A stretch of DNA of 33,072 nucleotides from an uncultured Bacteroidaceae bacterium (GTDB taxonomy: Bacteria > Bacteroidota > Bacteroidia > Bacteroidales > Bacteroidaceae), in contig CAJODY010000010.1 of the NCBI GenBank assembly GCA_905233285.1, positions 1 through 33,072 on the forward strand, given 5' to 3'. Each line of letters begins with the position of its first letter. Position 1 is the stretch's first letter. The notes beneath the pieces were generated by a model. The model was not told the DNA's origin, did no database searches, and saw only the letters and a list, made by a program, of their open reading frames with translations. This document shows positions 24,053 to 32,775 of this stretch, piece after piece. The position numbers were made by a program, and so were the translations under genes.

Positions 24053-24073
24053 GCTTACCGCTTATGGCTTACG
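24053..24073. repeat. 7-bp GCTTAC microrepeat between tatA and tatC
   Basis: Three exact 7-bp units (GCTTACC, GCTTATG, GCTTACG) followed by GATTATT occupy most of the 27-bp gap. This is the same period and end motif as the repeat at 21354. Confidence 0.8.
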
Positions 24074-24075
24074 GA

Positions 24076-24267
24076 TTATTTCTTGTCGTCGTTATTCTCG
24101 TTGTCGGTGGTTACTTCTTTCATGCCGTCCTTGAAGGCACGGACTCCCTTGCCGGCTCCGCGCATAAGTTCGGGAATTTTCTTTCCACCAAAGAGGAGAA
24201 GGACGATGACGAGGATGATGAGTATCTCCTGCATTCCAAGTCCTAGAAACATTGGTACGTTTGTCAT
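24076..24267 (-). CDS. tatA: Twin-arginine translocase subunit TatA
   Basis: A 63-residue protein with one transmembrane helix (about 10-27, [18 protein letters not shown]), the FGGKKIPEL hinge, an amphipathic helix (about 33-52) and an acidic/polar tail. TatA forms the protein-conducting assembly recruited by TatC. It lies directly after a gene encoding a Tat-type lipoprotein and before tatC. Confidence 0.95.
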   Translation of the reverse strand: MTNVPMFLGLGMQEILIILVIVLLLFGGKKIPELMRGAGKGVRAFKDGMKEVTTDNENNDDKK

Positions 24268-24310
24268 AATTATTTAATTTTCAGTTATTAATTATTGATT
24301 TGTTATTGTT

Positions 24311-25744
24311 TTACTCTATGTTTTCAGCGCTTGTAAGTGTGCCTTGTTTGAGCTTTTCGATGAAGCCGTCGATGCGACGCAACTGTTCTGGTATGCGTAT
24401 GTTTTGCGGACAATGGCTCACGCATTGCCGGCAACCGATGCAGTGGTCTGCTTGACGTTCCCTTGGTACTGTACGTTCGTAACTGATAAGGAAACGGCGA
24501 CGTGCTTCGCGGAAGTTTGCAGCTTGGGCCGATTCGGGCATTGTACCTTGGTTGACGCAGCGGTTGTAGTGGTCAAAGATTGCCGGAATGTTGATGCCGT
24601 AGGGACAAGGCATGCAATACTGGCAGTTGGTACACGGAATGGTCGGGTAAGAGTAGTAGAGACGTGCCACTTCGTTTTCAAGCCAGTCCTGTTCTTCCTG
24701 TGTCAACGGCTGGAGCGGACTGTAGGAACGGATATTGTCCTGCAGGTGTTCCATGTAGGTCATACCACTGAGTACGGTGAGCACTCGTGGTTTGGTGCCT
24801 GCATAGCGGAATGCCCACGATGCTACGCTGTCGTCGGGACGGCGCTGCTTGAGTGTGGCAACGACGTGGTCAGGCATCTTGGATAGTCGTCCGCCGAGGA
24901 GAGGTTCCATGATGACAGCCGGAATATCTCGTTTGTCGAGTTCGTTGTAGAGGTATTCGGCATCTGTGTTGTTGGGGTTCATTTCACGTGCCAGATACCA
25001 ATCGACATAGTTGAGCTGAATCTGTACGAAGTCCCACTTGTATTCGTCGTGTTTTGACAGCAGATAGTCGAAGCAAGTCACGTCGCCATGGTAGGAGAAT
25101 CCGAGGTTGCGGATGACTCCTTTCTCACGCTGTTCGAGCAGATAGTCGAGTACTCCGTTGTCGAGAAATCGCTTATGGAGTGTGTCCATACCGCCACCTC
25201 CGATAGCATGCAGCAGGAGGTAGTCTATATAGTCGGTCTGCAGGAATTTCAGGGAGTTCTGGAATATCTTTACTCCTTCTTCGTGGCTCCATTGGGCGGG
25301 AGAGAAGTTACTGAGTTTTGTAGCTATGTAGTATTTGGAGCGGTCGTAGCCAGATGCTTTCAGGGCTATGCCTGTCGCTGTCTCGGAATAGCCGCGGGAG
25401 TATGCAGGACTGGTGTCGAAATAGTTGACTCCGTGGTCGAGTGCGTAGCGTACGAGTCGGTTGACCTGCTCCTGGTCTATCTCTTCGGCTGGTGTAGGAC
25501 GCTGATCGGATGAGGGGTCGAGCTGACGGTTAGGTAGTCGCATCATGCCGTAGCCGAGGATGCTCACTTTGTCATTTGTATTAGGATTGGTGCGATATGT
25601 CATTTTACCGATTGGCACTTCGTCGGTGTGATGCCCCATAGGGTCGAGACCGGCAATGGAACCTCCGACGTTGCCACCACAGGCTGCAAGTGCTGCTGCA
25701 CCTGATGCTGCGCCTGCTGTCTTTAAAAATTCTCGTCTATCCAT
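24311..25744 (-). CDS. Tat-exported aldo/keto reductase-ferredoxin lipoprotein
   Basis: A 477-residue protein. The N-terminus combines a twin-arginine signal (DRREFLK, 2-8) with a lipobox LAAC (Cys 22), so the folded enzyme should be exported by Tat and then lipidated. Residues about 50-365 are an aldo/keto reductase barrel with the usual Asp/Tyr (NYFDTSPAYSRG), Lys (YIATKLSN) and His (LLLHAIG) catalytic residues. The C-terminal 80 residues hold two 4Fe-4S sets: CTNCQYCMPCP and CIGCRQCVSHCP. AKR-ferredoxin fusions are widespread in anaerobes; the substrate is unknown. An iron-sulfur cargo explains the use of Tat. It sits between the polyferredoxin gene and tatA with short gaps (36 and 43 bp). 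Confidence 0.92.
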   Translation of the reverse strand: MDRREFLKTAGAASGAAALAACGGNVGGSIAGLDPMGHHTDEVPIGKMTYRTNPNTNDKVSILGYGMMRLPNRQLDPSSDQRPTPAEEIDQEQVNRLVRYALDHGVNYFDTSPAYSRGYSETATGIALKASGYDRSKYYIATKLSNFSPAQWSHEEGVKIFQNSLKFLQTDYIDYLLLHAIGGGGMDTLHKRFLDNGVLDYLLEQREKGVIRNLGFSYHGDVTCFDYLLSKHDEYKWDFVQIQLNYVDWYLAREMNPNNTDAEYLYNELDKRDIPAVIMEPLLGGRLSKMPDHVVATLKQRRPDDSVASWAFRYAGTKPRVLTVLSGMTYMEHLQDNIRSYSPLQPLTQEEQDWLENEVARLYYSYPTIPCTNCQYCMPCPYGINIPAIFDHYNRCVNQGTMPESAQAANFREARRRFLISYERTVPRERQADHCIGCRQCVSHCPQNIRIPEQLRRIDGFIEKLKQGTLTSAENIE

Positions 25745-25780
25745 TTTGTTGTTTCTTTTTCGTTGTTTGACATGGTGTTA

Positions 25781-27370
25781 TCAGATTTCACGATGCACTT
25801 CGTGTCCTTCTACATAGATGGCACTGAAGGGTCGGGAAGGACATAGGTATTCGCAGGCTCCACAACCGATACACTTCTCGGTGTTGACACTCGGTATCAT
25901 AGGAACGTTGCGCGTATCAACCATGTTGCCGTCGGCATCGTACCAGCGACCATTCTCTGAATTCAAAGTATAACCTTCACTGTCTGGCACCATCTGGATG
26001 GCTCCTGACGGACAGTGGTAGGCGCAGTTACCGCAGGAAACTCCGTCGGTAAACACAACGCAGTTCTCCTTTACAAATACTGCATGACCAATCTGTACGG
26101 CAGTCTTTTCTTCAACGGTAATGGGACGGATGGCTCCAGCGGGACATACTTCGGAACAGGTGGTACACTCCGGACGGCAGTAGCCTTTGTCGTATTGCAT
26201 CTCGGGTTGTAGGAAAGAATTCAGACTCTGCGACGGACGCAATACGTTGTTCGGACATTTTGCTATGCACAACTGACATGCGGTACAATGCTGCTGCATG
26301 TTACGGGCTGAGAGCGACCCCGGAGGTGTAAGTGGAGTAAGACGTTCTGGAATCTTCTTTCCCTCGATGACTGCCAGTCCGCCGTCAGTGGTCTTATCCT
26401 GTCCGTGGATGGCAGCTGTATAGAGCAGTCCGGCAGTAAGGGTCAGAAAGTTGCGACGTGACATATCGCTGCTTTTGTCTGTTGTCTTAGTAGTTGCAGG
26501 GGCGACAGACACGTTGCTACTGGTTGGAGCAAGGTGAAGTGCCGATTTGCTACATACTTGTTGGCAGTCGCCACATACGACACATCGTGTGTAGTCGATG
26601 ACGACGGGCTTACCTTTTTCCACTTTGATACATGCTGCCTTGCAGTTACGTTCGCAGAGTCCGCATTTGATACAGTTGTCTTCGTTGACTTTCATCTTCA
26701 GCCAAGAGAACTTTGCCACGTAACCCAGGAATGTTCCGACGGGACAGATGGTGTTGCAGTAGGTGCGTCCGCCATAGATGGAAAGTATGAACAGAACGAG
26801 TGCTGATATGGCTGCCACCCATGCCAGTATGCTGGGAAGTGTGTTGGGTTCGACAACAGAGAACATGTAGTTGTCATTTGCCTCGGACCATGCTGCCAGC
26901 ATGTTGTTTGCATCGATGTAGAGCGGTTGAAGCAGGGCTGTGACCATTCGTCCGTACGCACTATATGGAGCAAGTATGATGAATACGGCATTGAATCCTG
27001 CGACTATCATTATTATAAATATAAGCAGAACGGCAAGACGCAGCCAAGTCTTAGGCTTGGAGTAACGGTAGCGATTATGGAACTTTGCTTTCTTGTTTCT
27101 TCTGAAAATCTTCCAACCTGCTATCCATGCGAAGAAGTCTTGCAGAACGCCTGCTGGACAGATGATGGAGCAATAGATGCGGCCAAGGAAGAGGGTGAGC
27201 AGCAGAAGGAGTACAATCATAACGATGTCGAGTTGCATGACGTTGGGCAGGAACTGCATTTTTGCCATCCAACCGAACCATTCCTTTCCGACACCTGATA
27301 TGTCGAGGAAGAGGAATGTGATGCCCAACCAGAAGATGAGGGCAAGGAGGCGTCGTGTGATTTTCAGCAT
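25781..27370 (-). CDS. Membrane polyferredoxin, NapH/NapG-like fusion with internal twin-arginine motif
   Basis: A 529-residue protein. The first half resembles NapH-type quinol-linked ferredoxins: hydrophobic helices at about 7-25, 46-64, 110-137 and 180-200, two cytoplasmic CX3CP signatures (YCSIICPAG, 66-74; YCNTICPVG, 204-212) and two 4Fe-4S sets (CIKCGLCERNC, CVVCGDCQQVC). At 303-324 comes MSRRNFLTLTAGLLYTAAIHG, a complete twin-arginine signal, then a NapG-like soluble part with four more Cys clusters (CTACQLCIAKC, CTTCSEVC, CGNCAYHC, CIGCGACEYLC). A plausible topology puts the last part in the periplasm through Tat. It may pass electrons across the membrane to a periplasmic acceptor such as the neighbouring reductase. 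Confidence 0.87.
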   Translation of the reverse strand: MLKITRRLLALIFWLGITFLFLDISGVGKEWFGWMAKMQFLPNVMQLDIVMIVLLLLLTLFLGRIYCSIICPAGVLQDFFAWIAGWKIFRRNKKAKFHNRYRYSKPKTWLRLAVLLIFIIMIVAGFNAVFIILAPYSAYGRMVTALLQPLYIDANNMLAAWSEANDNYMFSVVEPNTLPSILAWVAAISALVLFILSIYGGRTYCNTICPVGTFLGYVAKFSWLKMKVNEDNCIKCGLCERNCKAACIKVEKGKPVVIDYTRCVVCGDCQQVCSKSALHLAPTSSNVSVAPATTKTTDKSSDMSRRNFLTLTAGLLYTAAIHGQDKTTDGGLAVIEGKKIPERLTPLTPPGSLSARNMQQHCTACQLCIAKCPNNVLRPSQSLNSFLQPEMQYDKGYCRPECTTCSEVCPAGAIRPITVEEKTAVQIGHAVFVKENCVVFTDGVSCGNCAYHCPSGAIQMVPDSEGYTLNSENGRWYDADGNMVDTRNVPMIPSVNTEKCIGCGACEYLCPSRPFSAIYVEGHEVHREI

Positions 27371-27400
27371 ATTTTTAGAATTACGTTAGGTGTTGAAATG

Positions 27401-29254
27401 TTAGAATTTGAGGTTTACACCACCCATGAACGTAGCACGTGGCATTGGGTAGCCTTTGTTGATTTCGTAGTTCTGTGCAAGAAGGTTTTCGCCGCGTACC
27501 CAGAAACGTATGTATCGGTTCAGAGCGTAACCAATGGTGGCATTCAGCAGACAGACGTTTTCTTTCGTTTCGTCTTTGCCTACTTCGGTGTAGAGTCCGC
27601 CCAAGTATTGCAGTCCGACTATGGCATTCCACTTGCCATAGTTGCAGTTGGCACCTATGAAGCCTTTATACTCGGGAGCACCTATTATCTTGTTCTTCAT
27701 GTGGAGGAAGGAATGGTTGGTATTCAGACTCCAATGGGTGTTGATGCGATAAGCAGCTTCGAGTTCACCACCACAGTTTTCAATTTCTCCCGTGTTCACG
27801 TTTTTCTTGTTAACTGTCTGAATCATATTGTCGCCCTTCAGGTAGAAGATGTTGACTCCGTAGTTGAAATCCGAGATGCGATGACGCCATGAGAGTTCGT
27901 AGTTCATGATGCGTTCGGGTTCTAGCTCTTCGTTTGAAGGCGGATAGAGGTAGAGGTCTTTCATCGATGGGTTGCGGAATCCCTTGCTGACCATAGCTTT
28001 CAGTTCGCCAGTCTGCATCGGACGTACTACAATACCGACTTGAGGAATGAGTTCGGTACCTGTGACGCTGTGATGATCGACACGCAGTCCGGCATCGACG
28101 GTGAGCCAGTTGATGATGTCCTGACGGAAATCGACATATCCTGCCACTTCGTTGCGGTGGGATTTTCCACTCTGCTTGTTTTGGGTTGCCATTTCCTCAC
28201 CTGTAGCCTTGGATATATACCATGCGTTTCCGTAGATATGTTGCCAGTCGAAGCCAAGGGTTATGCGGTTGCCTTCAAACAGACGTGCACTCTGATAGAG
28301 TGATACTCCTGCAAGGTTATCTTTGGAACGGAAATAACGTTGGGTAGGCTTTGCAGGGTTGTTCGTACCGTCGTCAATCTTATGACTGCCGAAATTGGAA
28401 TAGACACTCAGTCCACCACTTGTACGTTCGTAGTTGTTTTCGAGTGCTGCCGACACGGCTCCACGTGTTATCCACTGGTCGGCATCGTAGAGGGGAGAGT
28501 CCTCTGTGCCGGGGTGTGAAGCATTGAAATGTGTGATGTTTGCATCAGCATATACGAGCCAGTGGTCGGAGATGTCGTAGCCGACTTTTGCGAATCCGCC
28601 GTACTGCTCAAATCCCATTCGTGGACGGTGGTTGTCGCTTCGGTTATATTGTGCTGCCACATTGGAGAAGAATCGTCCCTGTCGCAGTATGTTAGAGGCT
28701 TCTGCTTGTATGGTTCCCCAACTGCCGGCTCCCAGATTGACGTGGGTGTGAACTCCGTTGGTCTTCATCTGTCGTGTCACGATATTGATGACTCCACCCA
28801 TGGCGTTACTACCGTAGAGCATTGATGCAGGTCCGCGAAGCACTTCGACACGTTCGGCTATCATGGTCTGATAGCTGTCGGATATGGGATGACTGTATAT
28901 ACCTTGGTATTGCGGGTGTCCGTCGATGAGGACAAGTATCTGTCCTGTGCCTCCCGTGATGCCTCGGAGATTGATTCCTCCTGCTGCTCCGCCTGATACT
29001 CCGTAACCCATCATGGCACGGCTTGTTATCATGAGTCCGGGCACTTGTTCCATCAATGTGGGCAAGATGTTCGTTTGTTCCTTCTCTGTCAGGGTCTTAC
29101 GGTCGATGACGTTTACGGTGAAGGGTAGGTGGCGCACGTCTGTCTCGTTACGTGTTCCTGTCACGACTACGTTGTCCAGTTCACGGCTGTCGCTCTGGGC
29201 ATAGCTTGAGATAGCTAAAGATGCTAATATGCAGAATAATAGATTTTTTTTCAT
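27401..29254 (-). CDS. TonB-dependent outer-membrane receptor
   Basis: A 617-residue protein with a signal peptide (1-19, cut after SYA), a TonB-box-like strand near NVVVTGTR, a plug domain (about 30-150, GINLRGI and VEVLRGPASMLYGSNAMGG motifs) and a 22-strand type barrel ending in VNLKF with a terminal Phe. It has no N-terminal carboxypeptidase-like extension, so it is of the CirA/FepA/vitamin-type class rather than the SusC type. It is co-directional with a DUF362 gene (23-bp gap) and the polyferredoxin (30-bp gap). The iron-sulfur setting suggests uptake of iron, heme or a metal complex, but the substrate cannot be read from sequence. Confidence 0.94.
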   Translation of the reverse strand: MKKNLLFCILASLAISSYAQSDSRELDNVVVTGTRNETDVRHLPFTVNVIDRKTLTEKEQTNILPTLMEQVPGLMITSRAMMGYGVSGGAAGGINLRGITGGTGQILVLIDGHPQYQGIYSHPISDSYQTMIAERVEVLRGPASMLYGSNAMGGVINIVTRQMKTNGVHTHVNLGAGSWGTIQAEASNILRQGRFFSNVAAQYNRSDNHRPRMGFEQYGGFAKVGYDISDHWLVYADANITHFNASHPGTEDSPLYDADQWITRGAVSAALENNYERTSGGLSVYSNFGSHKIDDGTNNPAKPTQRYFRSKDNLAGVSLYQSARLFEGNRITLGFDWQHIYGNAWYISKATGEEMATQNKQSGKSHRNEVAGYVDFRQDIINWLTVDAGLRVDHHSVTGTELIPQVGIVVRPMQTGELKAMVSKGFRNPSMKDLYLYPPSNEELEPERIMNYELSWRHRISDFNYGVNIFYLKGDNMIQTVNKKNVNTGEIENCGGELEAAYRINTHWSLNTNHSFLHMKNKIIGAPEYKGFIGANCNYGKWNAIVGLQYLGGLYTEVGKDETKENVCLLNATIGYALNRYIRFWVRGENLLAQNYEINKGYPMPRATFMGGVNLKF

Positions 29255-29277
29255 GAGTTCTTCTATTTACTGCATGA

Positions 29278-30237
29278 TTATTTATCAAGGTTCACAAGTT
29301 TGTATTTCTTGCTGCCCAGTCCGATTTTCTCCGCATAGTCGGTTATGTATGTTCCATGTTGACGGTTGATGCGTGCGATGAGCGGTTTTTCGTCATCACC
29401 TTCTGAGGCTTTATGGTTAAACACCATGTCGAGACAAGCCTGGTCAGCGGCAACGGGATCAAGCGATGCAACTATACCCATATCCTTTATTTCCGGTTTT
29501 GCCGGATGACCGTCGCAGTCACAATCGACCGACATGTTGTTCATGACGTTTATATACAGGATATTCTTTCCTCCACCAAAATATTCATGAACTGCCTGAG
29601 CTGCTGCAGCCATCGACTCGAGGAAGAAGTCCTGGGGTTGGGTGTGGCGCCAGCATTCTTTTGAGTCGGTAGTCACTCCGTGTGAATGGATGTATGCCTT
29701 GCCAGCAGTAGAACCGACGCCTATGCTTGCATTCTTCAATACTCCACCGAAACCGCCCATTGTATGTCCTTTGAAGTGGGCAAGGTTTATCATGAAGTCA
29801 TAGTTGGCAAGGTGTTCCCCAACTATGTCATACTTCAGGTGCTTCTTATCCTTAATCGGGATACGGATTTCTCCAAACTCGTCCATCAAATCGACTGCAA
29901 AGATTGAATCGAATCCGTGTTCGTGGATGGTCTCCCAATGTTTCTTCGGGTCTTGACGAGTACCACCATAGGCAGTGCAGCATTCTACTATCGTACCGTT
30001 TACTTCATCGACGAGCTGACGGATGAGGGTAGGGCGCAGGTAGTGTTGATTGCCACCTTCACCAGTAGAGATTTTTACGGCTACTCTGCCCTTTGCTTCC
30101 CTGTCAAGAGCTTTGTAGATTTTTACAAGAGACTCGGGACTGATATCCTTTGTGAAATACACTTTTGGTTGAGCAGAAGCTGCAATTGCAACTACTGCCA
30201 ACAATACGGTAAATAGATTTTTTTTTTTGACTCTCAT
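29278..30237 (-). CDS. Exported DUF362-family protein
   Basis: A 319-residue protein with a signal peptide (about 1-22, cut after ASA). The mature part matches DUF362: VAVKISTGEGG, an early strand-helix region, YDFMINLAHFKGH and MGGFGGVLKNASIG, then a late region ASLDPVAADQACLD. DUF362 proteins are often tied to iron-sulfur or corrinoid redox systems, but this one has only scattered Cys residues (for example CDCDGH) and no ferredoxin tail. Codons 4-7 contain a run of 11 A residues, a slippage-prone tract in the signal peptide. It is four bases after the GH2 gene and 23 bp before the TonB-dependent receptor. Function is unknown. Confidence 0.87.
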   Translation of the reverse strand: MRVKKKNLFTVLLAVVAIAASAQPKVYFTKDISPESLVKIYKALDREAKGRVAVKISTGEGGNQHYLRPTLIRQLVDEVNGTIVECCTAYGGTRQDPKKHWETIHEHGFDSIFAVDLMDEFGEIRIPIKDKKHLKYDIVGEHLANYDFMINLAHFKGHTMGGFGGVLKNASIGVGSTAGKAYIHSHGVTTDSKECWRHTQPQDFFLESMAAAAQAVHEYFGGGKNILYINVMNNMSVDCDCDGHPAKPEIKDMGIVASLDPVAADQACLDMVFNHKASEGDDEKPLIARINRQHGTYITDYAEKIGLGSKKYKLVNLDK

Positions 30238-30241
30238 GGAT

Positions 30242-32761
30242 TTATAGATTTGTGTAAATATGTTTTATGATGGTAGGCATGCCTTCCGATTCAACTTTGA
30301 CAATAATATCACCTTCATGCTTCATACTTTTTACTATTGCAAGTGCACGACCATTATAGAGGCGTGGACTCGAACTTCGGAAACTTTCCATATCGTTTGG
30401 AGCAGCATTACCTGCTGCAATCAGGGTTCCTGCACCTTCGACGCTGATATGAACTTTCCTCTTGCTGTCTGAAGTAATCACCCTCCCTTCCGCATCAATC
30501 AGTTCGATAGTGACGTATGCAAGATCCCGACCGTCGGCACGAAGCATTTCCCTATCACTTGTAAGACGAATGTCCGTAGGGGTACCTGTAGTAACAAGAG
30601 AGAATGTTTCGTTCTTTATCTCGTTGCCGTCTTTGTCCAAATTTACTGCTGTCAGTTCGCCTTTCTTGTATTTTATCTCAAATCCGGCATAGTAAGTATT
30701 GCCTGGAACCGCCTCACCTACGATATCACCGTTCAGATAAAGTCTTACTTTCGGGGCACGCGAATAGACATTCACTCTGACTGGTTCACCTTCTTTCAGG
30801 TCAGGGTATGTCCAACTCTGCTGTTCCAACTGCCATCCCCACAACGAGATGCTTTCGTGTTCACCCTCCTTGGGCAACAGGGCAGTAGCCATAGTAACGG
30901 GACTCCTGCGCCATACTACGTCACGATAGTAACTCTGTGGCTTCTTTTGTCCGATGAGGTCTATGTCTCCGCACCAGCCGTTGTACCAAGGCCATCCTTG
31001 GAACATAGTCTGGTTTCCCTCCTTGCGGAACGAGGCACTTCCTATTCCGGCTTCGCCAAGGTAGTCCATCGCTGTCCAAACAAAATCACCAATCACGTAA
31101 GGAAGTCTCTCCACCAGATCCCAGTTTTGTGAAGCCTGCTTTGGAAAACTCTCGGCTCCAAACATGACCCGCTCGGGATGAGTCTTATGGTCTCTCTCAT
31201 ATTTATCGTATAGGTAGTTATATCCGCCAACGTCAAGACTGAGGAATGCCTTTTCATTCTGTGCATCCCACCCATGTCCGGCAGAGTTCCACTCGTCACC
31301 TTCATCCCAACTGCAGATGGCAGCCGTGACGGGACGTGTAGTGTCGAGCTGACGAACGGCAGCCCTCAGTTTTTCTGCTGTCTCGAGTCCTGCAGGTTCA
31401 ATTCTTCCGGGTATCTCATTGCCGATAGACCACATGATGACGGAGGGATGATTTCTGTCGCGACGCACCATCGTCTGCAGGTCATACAGACTGTGAGTCT
31501 GGAAATATCTGTGATAGTCGTCTTTGTTCTTCTTCCGTAACCACTGGTCGAATGCTTCGTCTATTACGAGAAGTCCGAGCGAGTCGCACATGTTGAGCAT
31601 ATTCTCACTCACCATATTATGACTGCACCTTATTGCATTGAAGCCCTGAGCCATAAGCAGTTTCAGTTTTCTCAGTTCGGCGGCATCATATGCGGCAGCT
31701 CCCAACAGTCCGTTGTCGTGGTGTATGCAGCCTCCTTGCAGCAACATTTGTTTGCCGTTCAGACGGAAACCTTCACTTGCCGAAAACTCCAGACGGCGTA
31801 TTCCATACTTCTTCGCCAGCGTGTCCTTTACCCCGGTCTTTTCATCAGTTACGATTATCTCGGCGCGGTACAGATATGGATTCTCCGGACTCCACAGTTT
31901 TGCATCAGGTACTTTAATCGTGGACTTTACATCACACACTTCGCCCCTGACGTTCACTTTCATCTTCTTGCTTCCTACAGTTCTTCCTTCGGCGTCCTTC
32001 AGATATATCTGAACTTTTGCCTTCCTATGCTGGTCGGAAGAATTACAGATAGTTGTCGAGACCTCAACATTCGAGTCCTCAGCTTTTATGAACGTATCCC
32101 ATTCGTCAGCAAAAAGGGTAGGGTAGTGCAGAAACCATACATGCCGATAGATTCCGCTACCTGCATACCAGCGGGTATTGCTACCTTCGTTTCTTACTCT
32201 GACCAGAATGTCGTTCCTGCCCTCGTGCAGTTTTCCGCTGGTATCAACACGAAAACTTTGATAACCATACACATTATTATATATATGCTCTCCGTTGATA
32301 AAAACATCAGTCTCGTTGTATGACCCTTCGAAATACAGCTCGTTGTGCGAATCGGCAATGTCCTCGGCCTTCATGGTCAGTTGCTTGTAGTACCAACCCT
32401 CACCACCAACGGTGAAGCCTGTCTGATAACCGCCTATGCTTTTAGAGGAAAATGGTCCCACTACGTTTCCTCCGGCTTTCCGTGCAGCCTCAGCCTCAAC
32501 ACTCCAGTCGTGAGGCAAGTCGAGTCTATGCCATTCCTTAGTAGCTGAAATGTCGGCTATTGCTTTACTGTCGTCTCCATAATAGAACAGCCATTCGAAG
32601 TCAAGGTTAGTCCTCTGTTCAGCAGGGGCTTCCAAGGCACAAAAAAGTAATGTGCCTGCGATGATGAAATTCCAAGCGCTTGGAAATAAATTTCCAAGCG
32701 CTTGGAAATAAAATTCTAAGCGCTTAGAATTTTTGCGTGCATTCTGAGTCGTTTTTTTCAT
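30242..32761 (-). CDS. Glycoside hydrolase family 2, beta-galactosidase-like, exported
   Basis: An 839-residue protein. The jelly-roll sugar-binding domain spans about 50-215, an immunoglobulin-like domain about 220-325, and the TIM barrel about 330-600, with acid/base E449 (WSIGNE) and the likely nucleophile E537 (MFGAES). C-terminal beta-sandwich domains fill the rest (DUF4982-like, then a GH2 C-terminal type). These enzymes remove beta-linked galactose or related sugars from glycans; the exact sugar is not certain. A hydrophobic signal core (32-45) follows an unusually long N-terminal stretch whose codons 10-31 are three 22-bp palindromic repeats. No other Met is available upstream of the signal core. 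It starts 14 bp after lysA. Confidence 0.92.
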   Translation of the reverse strand: MKKTTQNARKNSKRLEFYFQALGNLFPSAWNFIIAGTLLFCALEAPAEQRTNLDFEWLFYYGDDSKAIADISATKEWHRLDLPHDWSVEAEAARKAGGNVVGPFSSKSIGGYQTGFTVGGEGWYYKQLTMKAEDIADSHNELYFEGSYNETDVFINGEHIYNNVYGYQSFRVDTSGKLHEGRNDILVRVRNEGSNTRWYAGSGIYRHVWFLHYPTLFADEWDTFIKAEDSNVEVSTTICNSSDQHRKAKVQIYLKDAEGRTVGSKKMKVNVRGEVCDVKSTIKVPDAKLWSPENPYLYRAEIIVTDEKTGVKDTLAKKYGIRRLEFSASEGFRLNGKQMLLQGGCIHHDNGLLGAAAYDAAELRKLKLLMAQGFNAIRCSHNMVSENMLNMCDSLGLLVIDEAFDQWLRKKNKDDYHRYFQTHSLYDLQTMVRRDRNHPSVIMWSIGNEIPGRIEPAGLETAEKLRAAVRQLDTTRPVTAAICSWDEGDEWNSAGHGWDAQNEKAFLSLDVGGYNYLYDKYERDHKTHPERVMFGAESFPKQASQNWDLVERLPYVIGDFVWTAMDYLGEAGIGSASFRKEGNQTMFQGWPWYNGWCGDIDLIGQKKPQSYYRDVVWRRSPVTMATALLPKEGEHESISLWGWQLEQQSWTYPDLKEGEPVRVNVYSRAPKVRLYLNGDIVGEAVPGNTYYAGFEIKYKKGELTAVNLDKDGNEIKNETFSLVTTGTPTDIRLTSDREMLRADGRDLAYVTIELIDAEGRVITSDSKRKVHISVEGAGTLIAAGNAAPNDMESFRSSSPRLYNGRALAIVKSMKHEGDIIVKVESEGMPTIIKHIYTNL
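32670..32733. repeat. Three palindromes at a 22-bp period inside the GH2 signal-peptide region
   Basis: Palindromes centred on AGCGCT occur at 32670-32685 (TTCCAAGCGCTTGGAA), 32690-32709 (20 bp, same core) and 32710-32733 (24 bp, with TTCTAAGCGCTTAGAA core). Their centres are exactly 22 bp apart. Three units total 66 bp, so the reading frame of the host gene is kept. Confidence 0.95.
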
Positions 32762-32775
32762 ATTTAGACGTGAGG

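Noticed and set aside
32670-32733. CRISPR or transposon end
   Set aside because: There are only three adjoining palindromes, with no spacers, transposase or target-site duplication.
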